Assembly (NCBI GenBank): GCA_013398955.1
Contig: VWPU01017469.1
Span: 1 to 64,000, forward strand
DNA length: 64,000 bases
Direction of reading: 5' to 3'
Origin: Callaeas wilsoni
Taxonomy: Eukaryota > Chordata > Aves > Passeriformes > Callaeidae
A model generated the notes under the pieces. That model saw only the letters and a list, made by a program, of their open reading frames with translations, searched no databases and was not told the origin of the DNA. The number at the start of each line of letters is the position of its first letter. Within the stretch, counting starts at the first letter, position 1. The translations under genes and the position numbers were made by a program. Below are positions 52,401 through 62,500 of this stretch, one piece after another.

Positions 52401-53563
52401 GTAAAGGCTACAAGATCAGCCTGCCAAAAGAGTTAAGAAATATCAAAATTAAGGCTACATAGGTTTCACTTAAATCAGCTATTTGATCCATGCAGGTTAT
52501 TATCTCATTTCTATTTATATCATTATGTAATATTCCTTTCATAAACTCCCATAACCCAGTGCATAGAATGACACTTTTCTGAGTACGAATGAAGACTGTG
52601 TAGTAACACAATAGGAAACTGACAGCTGTAGGTTCCCTGATTCACCTGATGCAGAACTTGCAAATTGGCTACTGGGTAAGCCAGGGAATGCAGTAAGAGG
52701 AGGAAGAGCAGCACTGTGCAGGCTGACAAATACTGCTCTAGAGAACTGGATTGTATTCCTGTTTTTTTCACCAAGTTTTTACGCAGTGCAAAGAAAACCC
52801 AGTTCATTTGAACTAAACAAAGTATGCCAGCTGGTGCTTCTACCTCTGTGTCTCAAACCCCAGTGCCTTGAAGTTTAAAGAGCTAGAGCTCCAGCAGCTG
52901 CGATTTGAACATGAAAAGAGTTGCAATGCTGCATAAACCAATGTTTACTGAAAAACAAAACAAGAAAAATACAGAAAGTCCATCTAGTCTTCTGAGCTTT
53001 CCAAGTTTTCCCTAGAAGACATGAAGTCTGCTACTCACTAGACTGCTATGAAGCTAAATCAGTCTTTTTAAGCACTTCTATACTGCTAAGTTAACTTTCA
53101 CAGGTAAGTCCACAGGGGAACTGATAATCTTTTCTTCAGAAAGGGTTTGAATAGCATGCAATAAAGTCTGCAGAACCTAAACAGTCATTCTTTAAACATC
53201 AACACAAAGCAAGGAAAGCACAAGGGAGCTGCTAGTGAGTGCCATCACCCTGTACAATGATTTCAGCATGGGCTGGCAGAAAAAATGCACAGTATTTAAT
53301 CTTTGGATAAAGGATTGTGTAAGGGCATGTATGAAGCTCATGCCTATCAATTGAATTCCAGTGTTTCCTAAATTTTAAGATTTTGACTTAAATATATTTC
53401 TTCTGTGTGTAGCACCTAGAGAAAATACAAATACATATTTGAACTTACCATCATACTTTGCTAAGACTGCCTGGACATCTGCATATGCTTGCAGTTCCAA
53501 CAAAGCCTCTAGCAGGTTTTCGTGGATGTTGAACATGCTGAGTAGAGGAAACTCCTTCATCAA
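22369..53563 (-). CDS. ST7: ST7, last seven coding exons (N-terminus beyond window)
   Basis: In transcript order the exons are 53563..53449, 44931..44859, 43289..43187, 35148..34998, 30622..30530, 27570..27431 and 22464..22369. Together they are 771 nt, 256 residues plus stop, with every junction GT-AG and in phase. The product matches the C-terminal part of ST7 (suppression of tumorigenicity 7), a roughly 550-585-residue multi-pass membrane protein described as a candidate tumour suppressor; its biochemical activity is not settled. Diagnostic stretches are [80 protein letters not shown] and [15 protein letters not shown]. The first four exons are helical and repeat-like, and a hydrophobic segment near the C-terminus ([19 protein letters not shown]) is probably a membrane helix. 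The pairing with WNT2 rather than WNT2B supports ST7 over its paralogue ST7L. The remaining N-terminal exons lie past base 64000. Confidence 0.95.
22465..27430 (-). other. ST7: ST7 last intron
   Basis: About 5 kb, donor GTGAGT (complement of 27425-27430), acceptor TTTGCAG. It contains an imperfect tandem duplication of about 34 bases at 22905-22978 and nothing else I recognise. Confidence 0.85.
27431..27570 (-). CDS. ST7: ST7 coding exon, predicted membrane helix
   Basis: 140 nt. CA completes a Ser codon, then Phe-His-Glu-Val. Encodes [14 protein letters not shown] and the hydrophobic [18 protein letters not shown] segment, ending LMGVFAKA with donor GTGAGT. The hydrophobic stretch of about 20 residues is a likely membrane-spanning helix. 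Ends on a codon boundary. Confidence 0.96.
27571..30529 (-). other. ST7: ST7 intron
   Basis: About 3 kb, donor GTATGT, acceptor CTTTTCCTACAG. AT-rich, with no recognisable repeats or RNA genes. Confidence 0.85.
30530..30622 (-). CDS. ST7: ST7 coding exon, 93 nt, frame-neutral
   Basis: CT completes a Thr codon, then [20 protein letters not shown] and [10 protein letters not shown], ending in T of a split Ser codon before donor GTATGT. The acceptor is CTTTTCAG; a second AG seven bases downstream is not used because only the first keeps the frame. The length is a multiple of three with equal phases on both sides, so skipping it would remove 31 residues without a frameshift. Confidence 0.95.
33880..34325 (-). 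mobile_element. CR1 LINE fragment, reverse orientation (long)
   Basis: About 450 bases of diverged CR1 read on the complement. Landmarks are GGAGGTCATATACTCCAACC, GCAACCTGTTCCAATGCACC, the TTGGATCATCTCTTCACC region, and CTTCGCTGAACTCACTCCAG near its upstream end. It extends further into the element than the other CR1 copies here. The divergence suggests an older insertion. Confidence 0.85.
34414..34675 (-). mobile_element. CR1 LINE 3' fragment, reverse orientation
   Basis: Clear CR1 3' end read on the complement: CACAGAATCACAAAATGG, GGTTGGAAGAGACCTTTAAA, GGTCATCTAGTTCCAACTCC, GGCAACCTGTTCCAGTGCC, then TCAGTTTGAAACTATTC. Better preserved than the neighbouring copy at 33880-34325. Confidence 0.92.
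34998..35148 (-). CDS. ST7: ST7 coding exon (YLLEMKS to CTWEG)
   Basis: 151 nt, acceptor TTTTTATTTCAG, starting on a codon boundary. It encodes [20 protein letters not shown], then [20 protein letters not shown] and [10 protein letters not shown], ending with the first base of a Thr codon before GTAAGT. The paired-helix pattern fits the repeat-like core of ST7. It differs from the human sequence I recall mainly at Gln in FHLQHWKR. Confidence 0.96.
36235..36294 (+). other. Candidate antisense exon within ST7 intron
   Basis: 60 bases bounded by a strong acceptor (TTGCTCTCTTCCAG ending at 36234) and a perfect donor (CAG before GTGAGT at 36295), on the strand opposite ST7. An ATG one base in opens a frame across the whole segment. 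No protein match is recognised, so it could be part of an antisense non-coding transcript or a chance pairing of splice sites. Confidence 0.25.
38385..38580 (+). mobile_element. CR1 LINE 3' fragment, forward orientation
   Basis: Shows the CR1 3' end directly: GAACAGGCTCCCCAGGGAAG, GTGGTCACAGCACCAAGCC, ATGGTGTGACTCTTGGGGAT, GATGATCCTGGTGGGTCCC, TTCCAACCCTGGC, then the terminal GATGATTCTATGA repeat. Confidence 0.9.
41187..41472 (+). mobile_element. Solo LTR of an endogenous retrovirus
   Basis: A 286-base unit beginning TGTTTCAGGCCCC and ending CAAGGCA, flanked on both sides by the four-base direct repeat TCAC (41183-41186 and 41473-41476). It contains a TATA-like ACTTATATC and an ATAAAT signal followed by a pyrimidine-rich region, in the order expected for U3-R-U5. 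There is no internal retroviral sequence on either side, so it is a recombination remnant. A four-base duplication fits a class I (gammaretrovirus-like) element. The downstream half resembles LTRs I associate with songbirds; the family name is not assigned. Confidence 0.75.
43187..43289 (-). CDS. ST7: ST7 coding exon ([10 protein letters not shown] to HVPK)
   Basis: 103 nt, acceptor CTTTTGTAG. A completes a Lys codon, then [20 protein letters not shown] and [14 protein letters not shown], ending on a codon boundary before GTGAGT. The open frame runs past both splice sites, but the consensus sites and phase matching to the neighbours set the limits. Confidence 0.96.
43290..44858 (-). other. 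ST7: ST7 intron
   Basis: About 1.6 kb, donor GTAAGT, acceptor TTTTGTAG. It contains an A-rich low-complexity tract at about 43594-43651. Confidence 0.85.
43594..43651. repeat. A-rich low-complexity tract
   Basis: Runs of A interrupted by AAAAG units, followed by AAAAAAACCCCC-type sequence. It may be an old retroposon tail, but no body is recognisable. Confidence 0.8.
44859..44931 (-). CDS. ST7: ST7 coding exon ([12 protein letters not shown] to AVSD)
   Basis: 73 nt, acceptor TTTTCAACAG. AT completes an Asp codon, then [20 protein letters not shown] and VSD, ending AA of a Lys codon before GTAAGT. All phases match the exons on either side. Confidence 0.95.
45716..45812 (+). mobile_element. 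CR1 LINE 3' end, forward orientation (short)
   Basis: About 100 bases: GGTGTGATCCTTGGAGATG, GTGCAGGGCTAAGAGTTGGA, GATGATCCTCGTGGGTCCC, then TTCTGTGATTCTGT. Strongly 5'-truncated. Confidence 0.88.
47357..47428 (-). mobile_element. CR1 LINE 3' end, reverse orientation (short)
   Basis: Complement of a CR1 3' end: TCACAGAATCAGAGTGACTG, GAGTTGGAAGTGAGCTCTGG, CATCATCTAGTCCAACTG. About 70 bases, severely truncated. Confidence 0.75.
53449..53563 (-). CDS. ST7: ST7 coding exon ([10 protein letters not shown] to AKYD)
   Basis: 115 nt, acceptor TTTTTGATTGTAG, starting on a codon boundary. It encodes [20 protein letters not shown] and [18 protein letters not shown], ending with G of a split Asp codon before GTAAGT. 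This is the most N-terminal ST7 exon in the window; by comparison with mammals, roughly 300 residues should precede it. Confidence 0.96.
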
Positions 53564-54080
53564 CTACAATCAAAAACATATGAAAGGGTTAGATTCTTAA
53601 AATGGAGAAGGGCTTCTTGTTCAAAATGCATTGAAATAGCCAGCACCAAGTTAAAACTCCTCAGTTCCCCGTGTTCTTAGTTCTTTCCGAGAGTTCACTA
53701 TTATCTCAGAAATTTCAGAGCTCATAATGGATACTAGGTCAGGTTCTTGTCAAGACATGCTTGTATAGGATGTAATTAGTCAAATCTAACAACCTAGCTA
53801 TCTGAACACGTAACTCTCCTTCTATGAATGGGCTTCTTCAAAGTGAAAAAGAGTTATTGTTCTGGGAAAGAATCTTCGACAGCATAGCTCCAGTGTATCA
53901 ATAGTACACAATCCAGCACCTCTCTGGTTTATTAGTGGAAAAACCAGAAAATACATTGAAAAACCACAATAACATCAAATGAGAAAATTTTACATATATG
54001 CAACCATATTATCAAGTATGTGATACCAGGATTTGTAATTGTAAATACTTTAGAACACAACTGCAATTGTGGCCAATATA

Positions 54081-54214
54081 AAAAAGAAGAAGGAGGACAA
54101 GGGAGGAAAGGGAAAGGCAGGGCAAGGTAAGGCAAAAGAGAGAAGAGAGAAGAGAAAGGAGAGAAGAAAAAGGAAAGAAGAGAAAGGAGAGAAGAGAAAA
54201 GAGAGAAAAGAGAA
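54081..54214. repeat. Polypurine (GA-rich) tract, about 130 bases
   Basis: Nearly uninterrupted A/G on the + strand built from GAGAAG, AGAGAAAGGA and AAGGAAAG units. On the ST7 transcript strand it is a C/U tract. A long homopurine run of this type can form triplex DNA and is prone to length change. Confidence 0.9.
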
Positions 54215-57200
54215 GGCAGCTACAACAGGAAACGTAAAGCTCATGCAAATCAAACACCGTAACTAAGGAATACATCTTGTATGACAAACTGAATGAAATA
54301 TAGAGTTAAAATAATCTAATATTTTCACATGTAAGTGCCTTTACTTTATGAACTAAGCCATTGAGAGATACCAGGAATTTGTTTTTAGCTATCCTCAGTT
54401 TCAATAACTGCATAGATTCAAATGGCTGAAGTTGATACTCTATTGCATCTCTTTTTTCAAGTCACACTTAAAAGAAGTACCCATGTTTTTTACTGCAGAA
54501 TTGATTAAACAGTATCTTTTACTGTCAGAGTGATTCTCTAAAGAAGTGAAGTGTTAAAAGATCTTTGCTTCCTTGTGTCCCCTTTATGGTTGTTTAACTC
54601 CCTTTGTGACGTAGATTCAGCACAAAAAGATCCCTGAAAGTGAAGAACTGGGGTAGCTGGTATTACCACTGTTTTTCAGGAACTTGCTGGAAAACACTAA
54701 AATTTACAATCTCTCTGATAGGGTTTATGAGAACAGAAATACTATAATATGCCAAGTAAAGAATATGATTCGAGGTCCGCCTTGCTCTATTTGAAAATAA
54801 TAAGCCAGACCTGAAAACTCTAACACTTAATAAACCTACCTTTCAAGATGTAAACAGCAAAACTGATGAGAACCAGTAAATCTTAATCTCACAAACAGAT
54901 AAAAGAAAAAAACATTGAAAAAAGAGAGATGGATATTCACTAAGAACTTCAGAAAATGAGAAACAGGTAATGACTGGAGCCTCTTCACTCTGTTAAGAAA
55001 GAGACCTTGACTGGTAAACAGAGAAAGCAAAGCACAGAGAATTTCTTTCTTGTGAAATGGTCAGGTATAAGCTAATGGAAGATCTATTCTGACCTTAAGA
55101 CTCTAAATTTGTCTGTCTGGAATAGCATTGACTTTGCTGCAGTTTGAGGATTATTAGAAGATGAAAGGCAAGGATGCCAGTGTTTTGTTTAACTGATTAT
55201 ATAAATTTCTGGTGAGAATCAGGATCACTGAGAGAGCAGCTGAAAGAGGTCACTGAACTTTTCATGTTAATGGCATGGGGATGGCCATAAACTCAGAGTT
55301 TCATTGGTAGGAGCTGAACCTGTGAAAAAGAACACAAACAAAACTGCATAGTTTGCAGGCTTTTCTCCCCATTAAAAAAAAAAAGACCACAGATCTCGAT
55401 GCTCATGTAGGTTAAGTGGAAGGGTTTGAGAATAAAATGAAAAGTTTAAGTCATTGATCGTGAAGAGAAGTAAGTGCAGGTGAAAATTCACACAGTCGGA
55501 TTCATTAGTTAAAGATCCATCATTAAGTCTACTCTTCATTCTTGTCCTTACTCACTACTGGATTTTTAAGAGAGGAAGCTACTATTTGGCAGGAAAGAGC
55601 ATGACAGAATCTGGCTCTACATAGATGTGATTTAAAGTTCAGAATGAACATCTTGCAAAGAAACCCCTCTAAGGGATTAAGAAAGATTATCCCTGCTCAT
55701 TGAGAATGAATAACGGCTGGCAAAATAACATTCCCTCCATCAGTGAAGAAAAGGGAAGAGCTGCAGCTAGTTATAGATGTACTCTGGCCAGTAAAAGCTC
55801 TTACTCTGGTTCTCTGCCTCTCACTGACATCACTCACTGATTATTTTTTTTGCTATTTTAATTAGGTTCTGTCAGAGTGATAAACCCTGTCTCAGAGAGC
55901 AGAAGAATAAAGGTCACTGTCTGGACTGCCAGGCTTCCAAACTGACAAGTGTTAATAAAGGTTTCATCTGGGAAAGGTCGAGCATTAAGAAGTTCAACCC
56001 AGTAATACTGAACTCAGTTAATACTGTAGTCTCAAAAATAAAACACCTCTAAGTGACCACTCAGCTAGTTGAACACTGACTGTGCATAAATGACAGCATG
56101 TTTGCTATTAAAAAAAAAAAAGACATTAACTCATTTCTCTGTCATATCTGGATGTAGAGTATCTAGTTTTCACTGCAAATAATTTCCAATCACAGTAAAA
56201 ATTTGTTTACGAGAAACTTGCCAGAAAGTAAAGCCACTTGGATGGAAGAATACTATGACAGGTCATCTTTCAGGTCTCATAGTGAAAGCAAACACTGGGG
56301 AACAAAAAAAACTGTCACACAGGTCTGGTGACCGGTTAGGGCAGGCCACATATGGGGTCACGCTGAGGAGCAATAGGGAGCAGACTGAGCTTGCTCCCCT
56401 CCCTAGCAGATGGAGGGAGATCTGGCTCATACTCCACACAGAGATGTAAAGATGGGCACATTATTCCTGAACGCAAGATGAAAAACACACCCTTGAGTTC
56501 CCCATATCATTGAACTCTAATCTGGCCTCCAGTTTAAGAGGCACGGACATGCCTTTGCACACAAAGATTTATTTTCTGCAAAGTTACAGATCAATATTTG
56601 TCAAATCATTTGGCTTATAAATTTTAATTATTTTTGCTTCTTTACTGTAACCTGAGAAATAATTTCATTTGAGTGGCAAGCACTGCACTTCAAAACAAGA
56701 TGAAGGCTCTGCTATCATCTTTCTCCACACCTTCAGACATCAAGAGATGGCCATCAAATTCAGCACTCAAGATTTCCTGAGCCACGGAGTCACTACAGCA
56801 TTTTACATATTCACTACTTATGACTAAAAATGCCATTGTAAAATTCTAGTTAGTTGGTTTCTCGGCTGGCATTAAAGAGAAGTGTTCCATTGAGCGAAAC
56901 TCATTTTCCCACTGTGTGAAAACAAACACCCTATGGCTAGAAATGTATTCCCTCCTTACAACATGAGGATATTCAAATGGCTGTTGAACATATCATGCCA
57001 AATCTATGTTCACATGGATTTTACTTAGAACTTGTATTGGTCAAAATACTTTGTAGCAGTCAAAGTCAGACCTGGAGCTGGGTTATTACATATTTTGTTT
57101 CAATTCCTCTGCGCCTTTGGGGGAAAATAGGTACAGGTGTAGAAAGTGGAGCTACTTTTTGAAAGATTCATTAGCTATACTGCAAATATACAGAAAAGGT

Positions 57201-59443
57201 AGCTTTTGCAGGTGATTCAGTTTTCATTTTTAGATAAATAATATTTTGGGAAGATAAGTTTGCAGAAAAATTCTGCAAGTAAGTCTGACATAATCAGAAC
57301 ATACCTGAACACTAGTCCCAGAAGCACCCTATTCCCAGAGTCACTTCAATTCACATTGCAGGGTATAGGTTCAATGATTTTGTGATAGATATGAAAAAAT
57401 GATCAGAAAAAATGTCTTATGGTACAAAGAAAGCCACATCTGATTTGCTGAATAGGGAACAAGTTTTATCTTCCAAAGGACATTTTTTGAAGAAGATTCT
57501 CTAACTGAGAATATTTCAGTTATTGGCATTTTCATTCAGATCTAATTTTTTAAAGATTTTCAAGGAATGTAGTTTTAATGTCTGCATCCATTATTCTCCC
57601 TGTGACAATATTAACATCGTGAATCAATTAGCCAAGAAACATTATTTGTGTAGAAACCCACCATAAACTGCAACTTCTGCCTACAACTAGACCCCAGGAC
57701 TCAAGGGAATACAAAGGTGGAGAAATGAATGATGTTATATGTAACTTGGTGCTGACACATTTATTCTCCATTTGCATTATGGTTGTTATGCATGGTCACA
57801 AATTTTATGGGCAGGGCATGCAATCATTCATTGCTGCTTGTACTCCTATCTTCTCCACAAACAAACAGTAACATTTTCAAATCAATGTATTCAATTGAAT
57901 GCATTCATTAAAAAGAAGTATGAATTGATCTCAAAATAAAGAAACAATGAGCAAACAAGGGAAATCCAATGCAAACAGTGAAACGGTTACAACCTTAATT
58001 CCTAGTGCAGTGGGTATCTGAAATGGAAAACTCTGTCTCCCAAAAGAGGAATGACTGAGGCTGCCATCTTTCAGGTGCAACTGTCCACCAAAACTGAAGA
58101 ACCAAGCACACAGTATGGATAGCACTGTCATTTTCACAAGTGCTTTGCATAAACTGCTTTCTGGTATTTGACTCGTAATCTGTTAACTGAACAAGATAGG
58201 AAAGGTAAAACTCTAAGCCATTTCTGAGTAGAAAACCAGAAGCCTCCATTTCTGTGGGCTTCATTGTCTGCAGATAACCATGCAGATGTCTAAGCTCTGA
58301 CTGAAGCTCACCCTGGGCTTGAGGCATTTGCAACATGTCACTCCATGCTGACCTTCTGATGTCTTATGAGATACACTAATTCTTAAGTTGTTCTGGCCAG
58401 CTCATCTGGCAAGGACAGAAGGGCAGAAACACTGTCAGCAGCCTAAAGTTAGCACAAAAAAGGGCTCTGTTAACAATATCAGATGCTTAAAAATTAGTTT
58501 TACTCCTGGTCCTGAAAGTGCAACTCATTCCCCCACTGTCTCGTTAGTGGGATTCATGTGATGTAAACACGTCATAGCTTTTGGAGTAGGAAAACTATCT
58601 AAAATACACTGGACCTACATGAATTAAAGTTCTGTTTAATTATAGCAAAAGTAGGATTCTGTCAATTCATTAATTTCTTTAAGTGCTGCATTCCTTTTGG
58701 TAAATAATCACTGTTTCGTTAGGAAGCAGCCCCACAGTTACTCTTTTACAGCTCAGAGAGGATAGCTGCTAAGAAACCAAATCCATCAGATCCTGTTGTT
58801 TTGAAGCTTGGAAATGATTAGCAGTAGGATCCTTGTACTTTCCTTGTATGTGGAATTCAGGAAATTTGACAACTTCAGAGCGTCAGAAGAGACACCAGAT
58901 CCAGTTTACACTAACTCTGGGTTGGCATGAGTTTACAATTTGCCAACATTCCATTTTTGAATTTAGATTTGAATTTAGAACTAGTACTGCATAATAAAGA
59001 TAATATGACTTCTCTTCGATGTAGGATTAACAATGAGTAAATGAAGTGAAAAATATCTTACTAAATATGCAAACTCTAAGGAAATATGTTAGAACATGCA
59101 GCCTTTTTGTTCTCTCTTAATTGGAGGATTAAAGTCTTTAGAGTATGACAAGTTCTTTATGGAATATAATTATGAAAATGCTGTTATTTGGACTATGCTG
59201 TAAAAATGCATGTATTTCGGGACTAAAGGGAATTTTAAAGGCAGATGTGGCATAAACCCAGAAGAGCACAAGTTGTTCCAGATTTTATACTTACTACTGA
59301 ACAATCATGTTACATAAAACTAGTAACAGTGCTAAATTATAATAATGTTTGTTACATCAAATACTAGTAACTTTATAAAGCATGAAAATAAAGTCATTAC
59401 TCATAGTCCTGCTCAAAAAAAATTCCTTTATTTGCATCACAGG

Positions 59444-59541
59444 TTCACAGAATGGTTTGGGTTAGAAAGGACCTTACAGATCATCTAGTTCCAACCCCCC
59501 TGCTGAGGGCATGGACACCTTCTACTAGAAACAACCTGTCC
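59444..59541 (-). mobile_element. CR1 LINE 3' end, reverse orientation
   Basis: Complement of a CR1 3' end: TTCACAGAATGGTTTGGG, AGAAAGGACCTTACAGATCA, TCTAGTTCCAACCCCCCTGC, then GGGCATGGACACCTTCTACT. About 100 bases. Confidence 0.9.
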
Positions 59542-62500
59542 ATGAAAATTCGTATGTAATACATCTGATTCTCCCTGAAATTAAAAGTGGCTACTAAGAG
59601 GTGGCAAAAACAATAGACGGAAGTGGAATTAATCCTTGAAACAACATTCCAAAGTACTTTTTTCAGAAACTGATGTATTTTTAGAAGTGGATTTTTAAGT
59701 GAAATTAAAGAGAGGAAATTATCTAGGAGATCAAAAATGAGGTAGGAGATTCCAGTGAGATGGAAGACCATAATTAAAGTACTATACAAAGTCTCTGAAC
59801 ATGGAATGATGCAAGATGGTGGACAAAAAGGAGTCCAAGTTATCAGGGCTCCCACCAAGACTATGTGACTATATTCTATCTTAATAGAATGAAAATGCTG
59901 GAAACCTGTAATTTATACGAGAAACATCGTTGTCAGTTTAGGTAGTAGTCACCAAATTTCTAGCTTTTAAAAGTTCTGGGCAGAATCACAATCATGACTA
60001 AAAGTGAGGGGTCTGAGTCATGCGAAGATAAAGGAAAGGATAAACATCCTTAGGAGAATCACAGAAGTTGTCGGTTTTGTTTAAGAGCCCACTGAAATGA
60101 GGGATATTCCAACTCGCCCTACCCACTTACCATACTATGTGAATCTGTGACCGAACAAACTGTATTTGAATATACAGACACATGAAAATGTTAAAATCAG
60201 CATTTAGCACTTGCCATTACTGCAGTGCTTGTGTATCAGAACACAAGCATTAACTGAAGATATCACTCTGTGGAGGAGACTGGCAAATGTCACCATTCAC
60301 AAGAGCAGCACTCTTCTAAAATCTATGAGATAACACTTGGTCTCTTTTAACTAAGTACTTTTCCTTCAAATTTTAATGAATGGTTCTTTAAACAGCTGCT
60401 CCAGATGTTAATAAAGCTAGAATCTCACTCAAGGCAGAGCAGCCTGGCTAATCTGACCTGTGTAACACAAGCCAAAGAGTCTGACTCACTAATCCTTGCC
60501 TCAAGCACAGAAGCATTTGAGAGAGACAGACAGTAGCTGTCGATGCAAGCAGCTGCAGAAATTGTGTTGTTAAGTTGCTAGGGACCATAACATCTTTATT
60601 AGGAATAAGTACTCTCTTTGTTTCACACAACTTGATAATTCGAGGTGTAGAACACTGTCCTGGGTACGTATCTGTCTTACTCAAGAAGTAATCAGCAATG
60701 CACACAAGAATACAGAATTCAATAGAATATTGAATAGAAATCCTTACTCAAAGCTCAGCAAAAGAAGTCGCCAAGAAAGTATGCTAGATTTGCAGAACTA
60801 TCATATCAGCAAAAATCACTAATACAACTGATCATAAGAAGATAAAAACTCAACCTACCCATATCATTAAAACTGATTTAGTGTGGTTGAGTACCTTTTC
60901 AAACCTTTTAAGTGACATAACCTCTTAAACTATTTCAGAGGCTTAGGGCAGCCCAACTGTTTACAGAACTTTTCATGCAGCCAACTGATAAGCATGCAGC
61001 ACTCTTGACAATACAAGCTGCTTAGGTGTCCTCTGTGGCATAGAATCTGCATTTAGAGACTGCAGGTGAGCACCGAGATGAACACATGAACACATTCAAC
61101 CGAAACATCCTCAGTGACGTTCTCAGAGATGAATATGTAGTAGGTCCTTTATTGTGATCTGAAGAGTAATTTCTCAGCAGATATGATTGATACTAGAAAT
61201 AAAATACACTTTTCTGACCCTTAAAAAGTGTTATTCTTTCTATCCTTCTCCAGACCTAAGAAAGACCTGGAGACCCTCTTCTCTCCCTAAACCTTACTCA
61301 CTTCTGAACAAAGTTGTTGAGCATAGAGCAAGTTGCAATTCCACTGTGTCTCAGATATATATACTTAGTAAGAACACAAAGCAATCTTTGAGGCAGTGCA
61401 GGCCCATGGGGCAGGAGATTAACACACTCCAGAATGAGTTTCTTTCACCTTCTCTCTGAACGAGGAAGCGATTAAGAACTTCCACTTGCTTTGTCCACTA
61501 GCATACCATTTGCCTGCCACCCTTCTTTTTCATAAACATACATCCCCCTTCAATTAAAGCTTGTTCCACAGACCAAATATTCTCCAGAACAATCCCAAGA
61601 AGCTCCAATTAATTTGACAATCCATTTTCTTGCATGGTACATTTTCATCTGGATACTCCAGTGACTCAGTTAAGAAAAATGACTGTGTTGTCCTGCTCCT
61701 CAATTCAGTGGTGCAGTCACTGATTCAGTCATCCACAAAGCAGACAGTGAAGTGCCTTTGCATGCCCTCCACATCCTCTCTGTTTTCAATCAATGAAAAA
61801 CACAAAACGCAAACCTAGCACATTCCTGGTTTCTTCCACTGTAATGGTGAGGGAATCTGAAAAGAGCGCATGGAAAGCAGGTGGCACAAAAGGCTACCCT
61901 TGCTCATCACCACTACTGGCTTGCAACACTGTCCAAAAGGAAGATTCAACATGAAGGGATACTAAAGATTACTCACAGCCATCATTACGGACTTTCGCCT
62001 CTGCACATAGTAAATTCTCCAACATCATTTAGAACAAACTACTTTAAATCCTCCTAACATAATCAGCACAACAAATAAAACAACGAGCACTGTAGACTTT
62101 CTCCTCGGGGACAAAAAAAGCAATCTAGTTCCCTCACAGACCGTATCATGCTCTGTATAAACAATAATAAAACTGGAATAATTCTGTTGACTACACTGGA
62201 CCTATTCCAACAATACACTAATCAAAATGAGATCACAAGTTAACTCAATATATACAAACAGTGACAGCTGCTGGTTTCTATAGCAAAATATAGTAAATAA
62301 TTATCATCAGAAATACAAGCAAAAGCAACACCTATGTATGATTCCATTACATGTTTCCATGGAAACTACAGGTTCATAATTCTCATTAATTCAACTCAAT
62401 TGAATGAATTACACTCAAGCAGCAAAGCTAGTAAAAAAATACTGTCTCAAAATCAATCATAGAAGCAACAGAAATTCCCATCCAATTTTTTAAAATTAAA

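Larger units (their letters stand above)
44932..53448 (-). other. ST7: ST7 intron with two CR1 fragments
   Basis: About 8.5 kb, donor GTAAGT. Apart from short CR1 pieces near 45716 and 47358 it is AT-rich, with no recognised gene, RNA or further repeat. Confidence 0.85.

Noticed and set aside
54069..54266. 65-codon Lys/Glu/Arg-rich open frame and its Ser/Phe/Leu-rich antisense frames
   Set aside because: Direct translation of the polypurine repeat.
60110..60135. Donor-like sequence ATG/GTAAGTGGG on the - strand as a possible ST7 exon end
   Set aside because: The sequence before it does not encode ST7 residues and has no matching acceptor.
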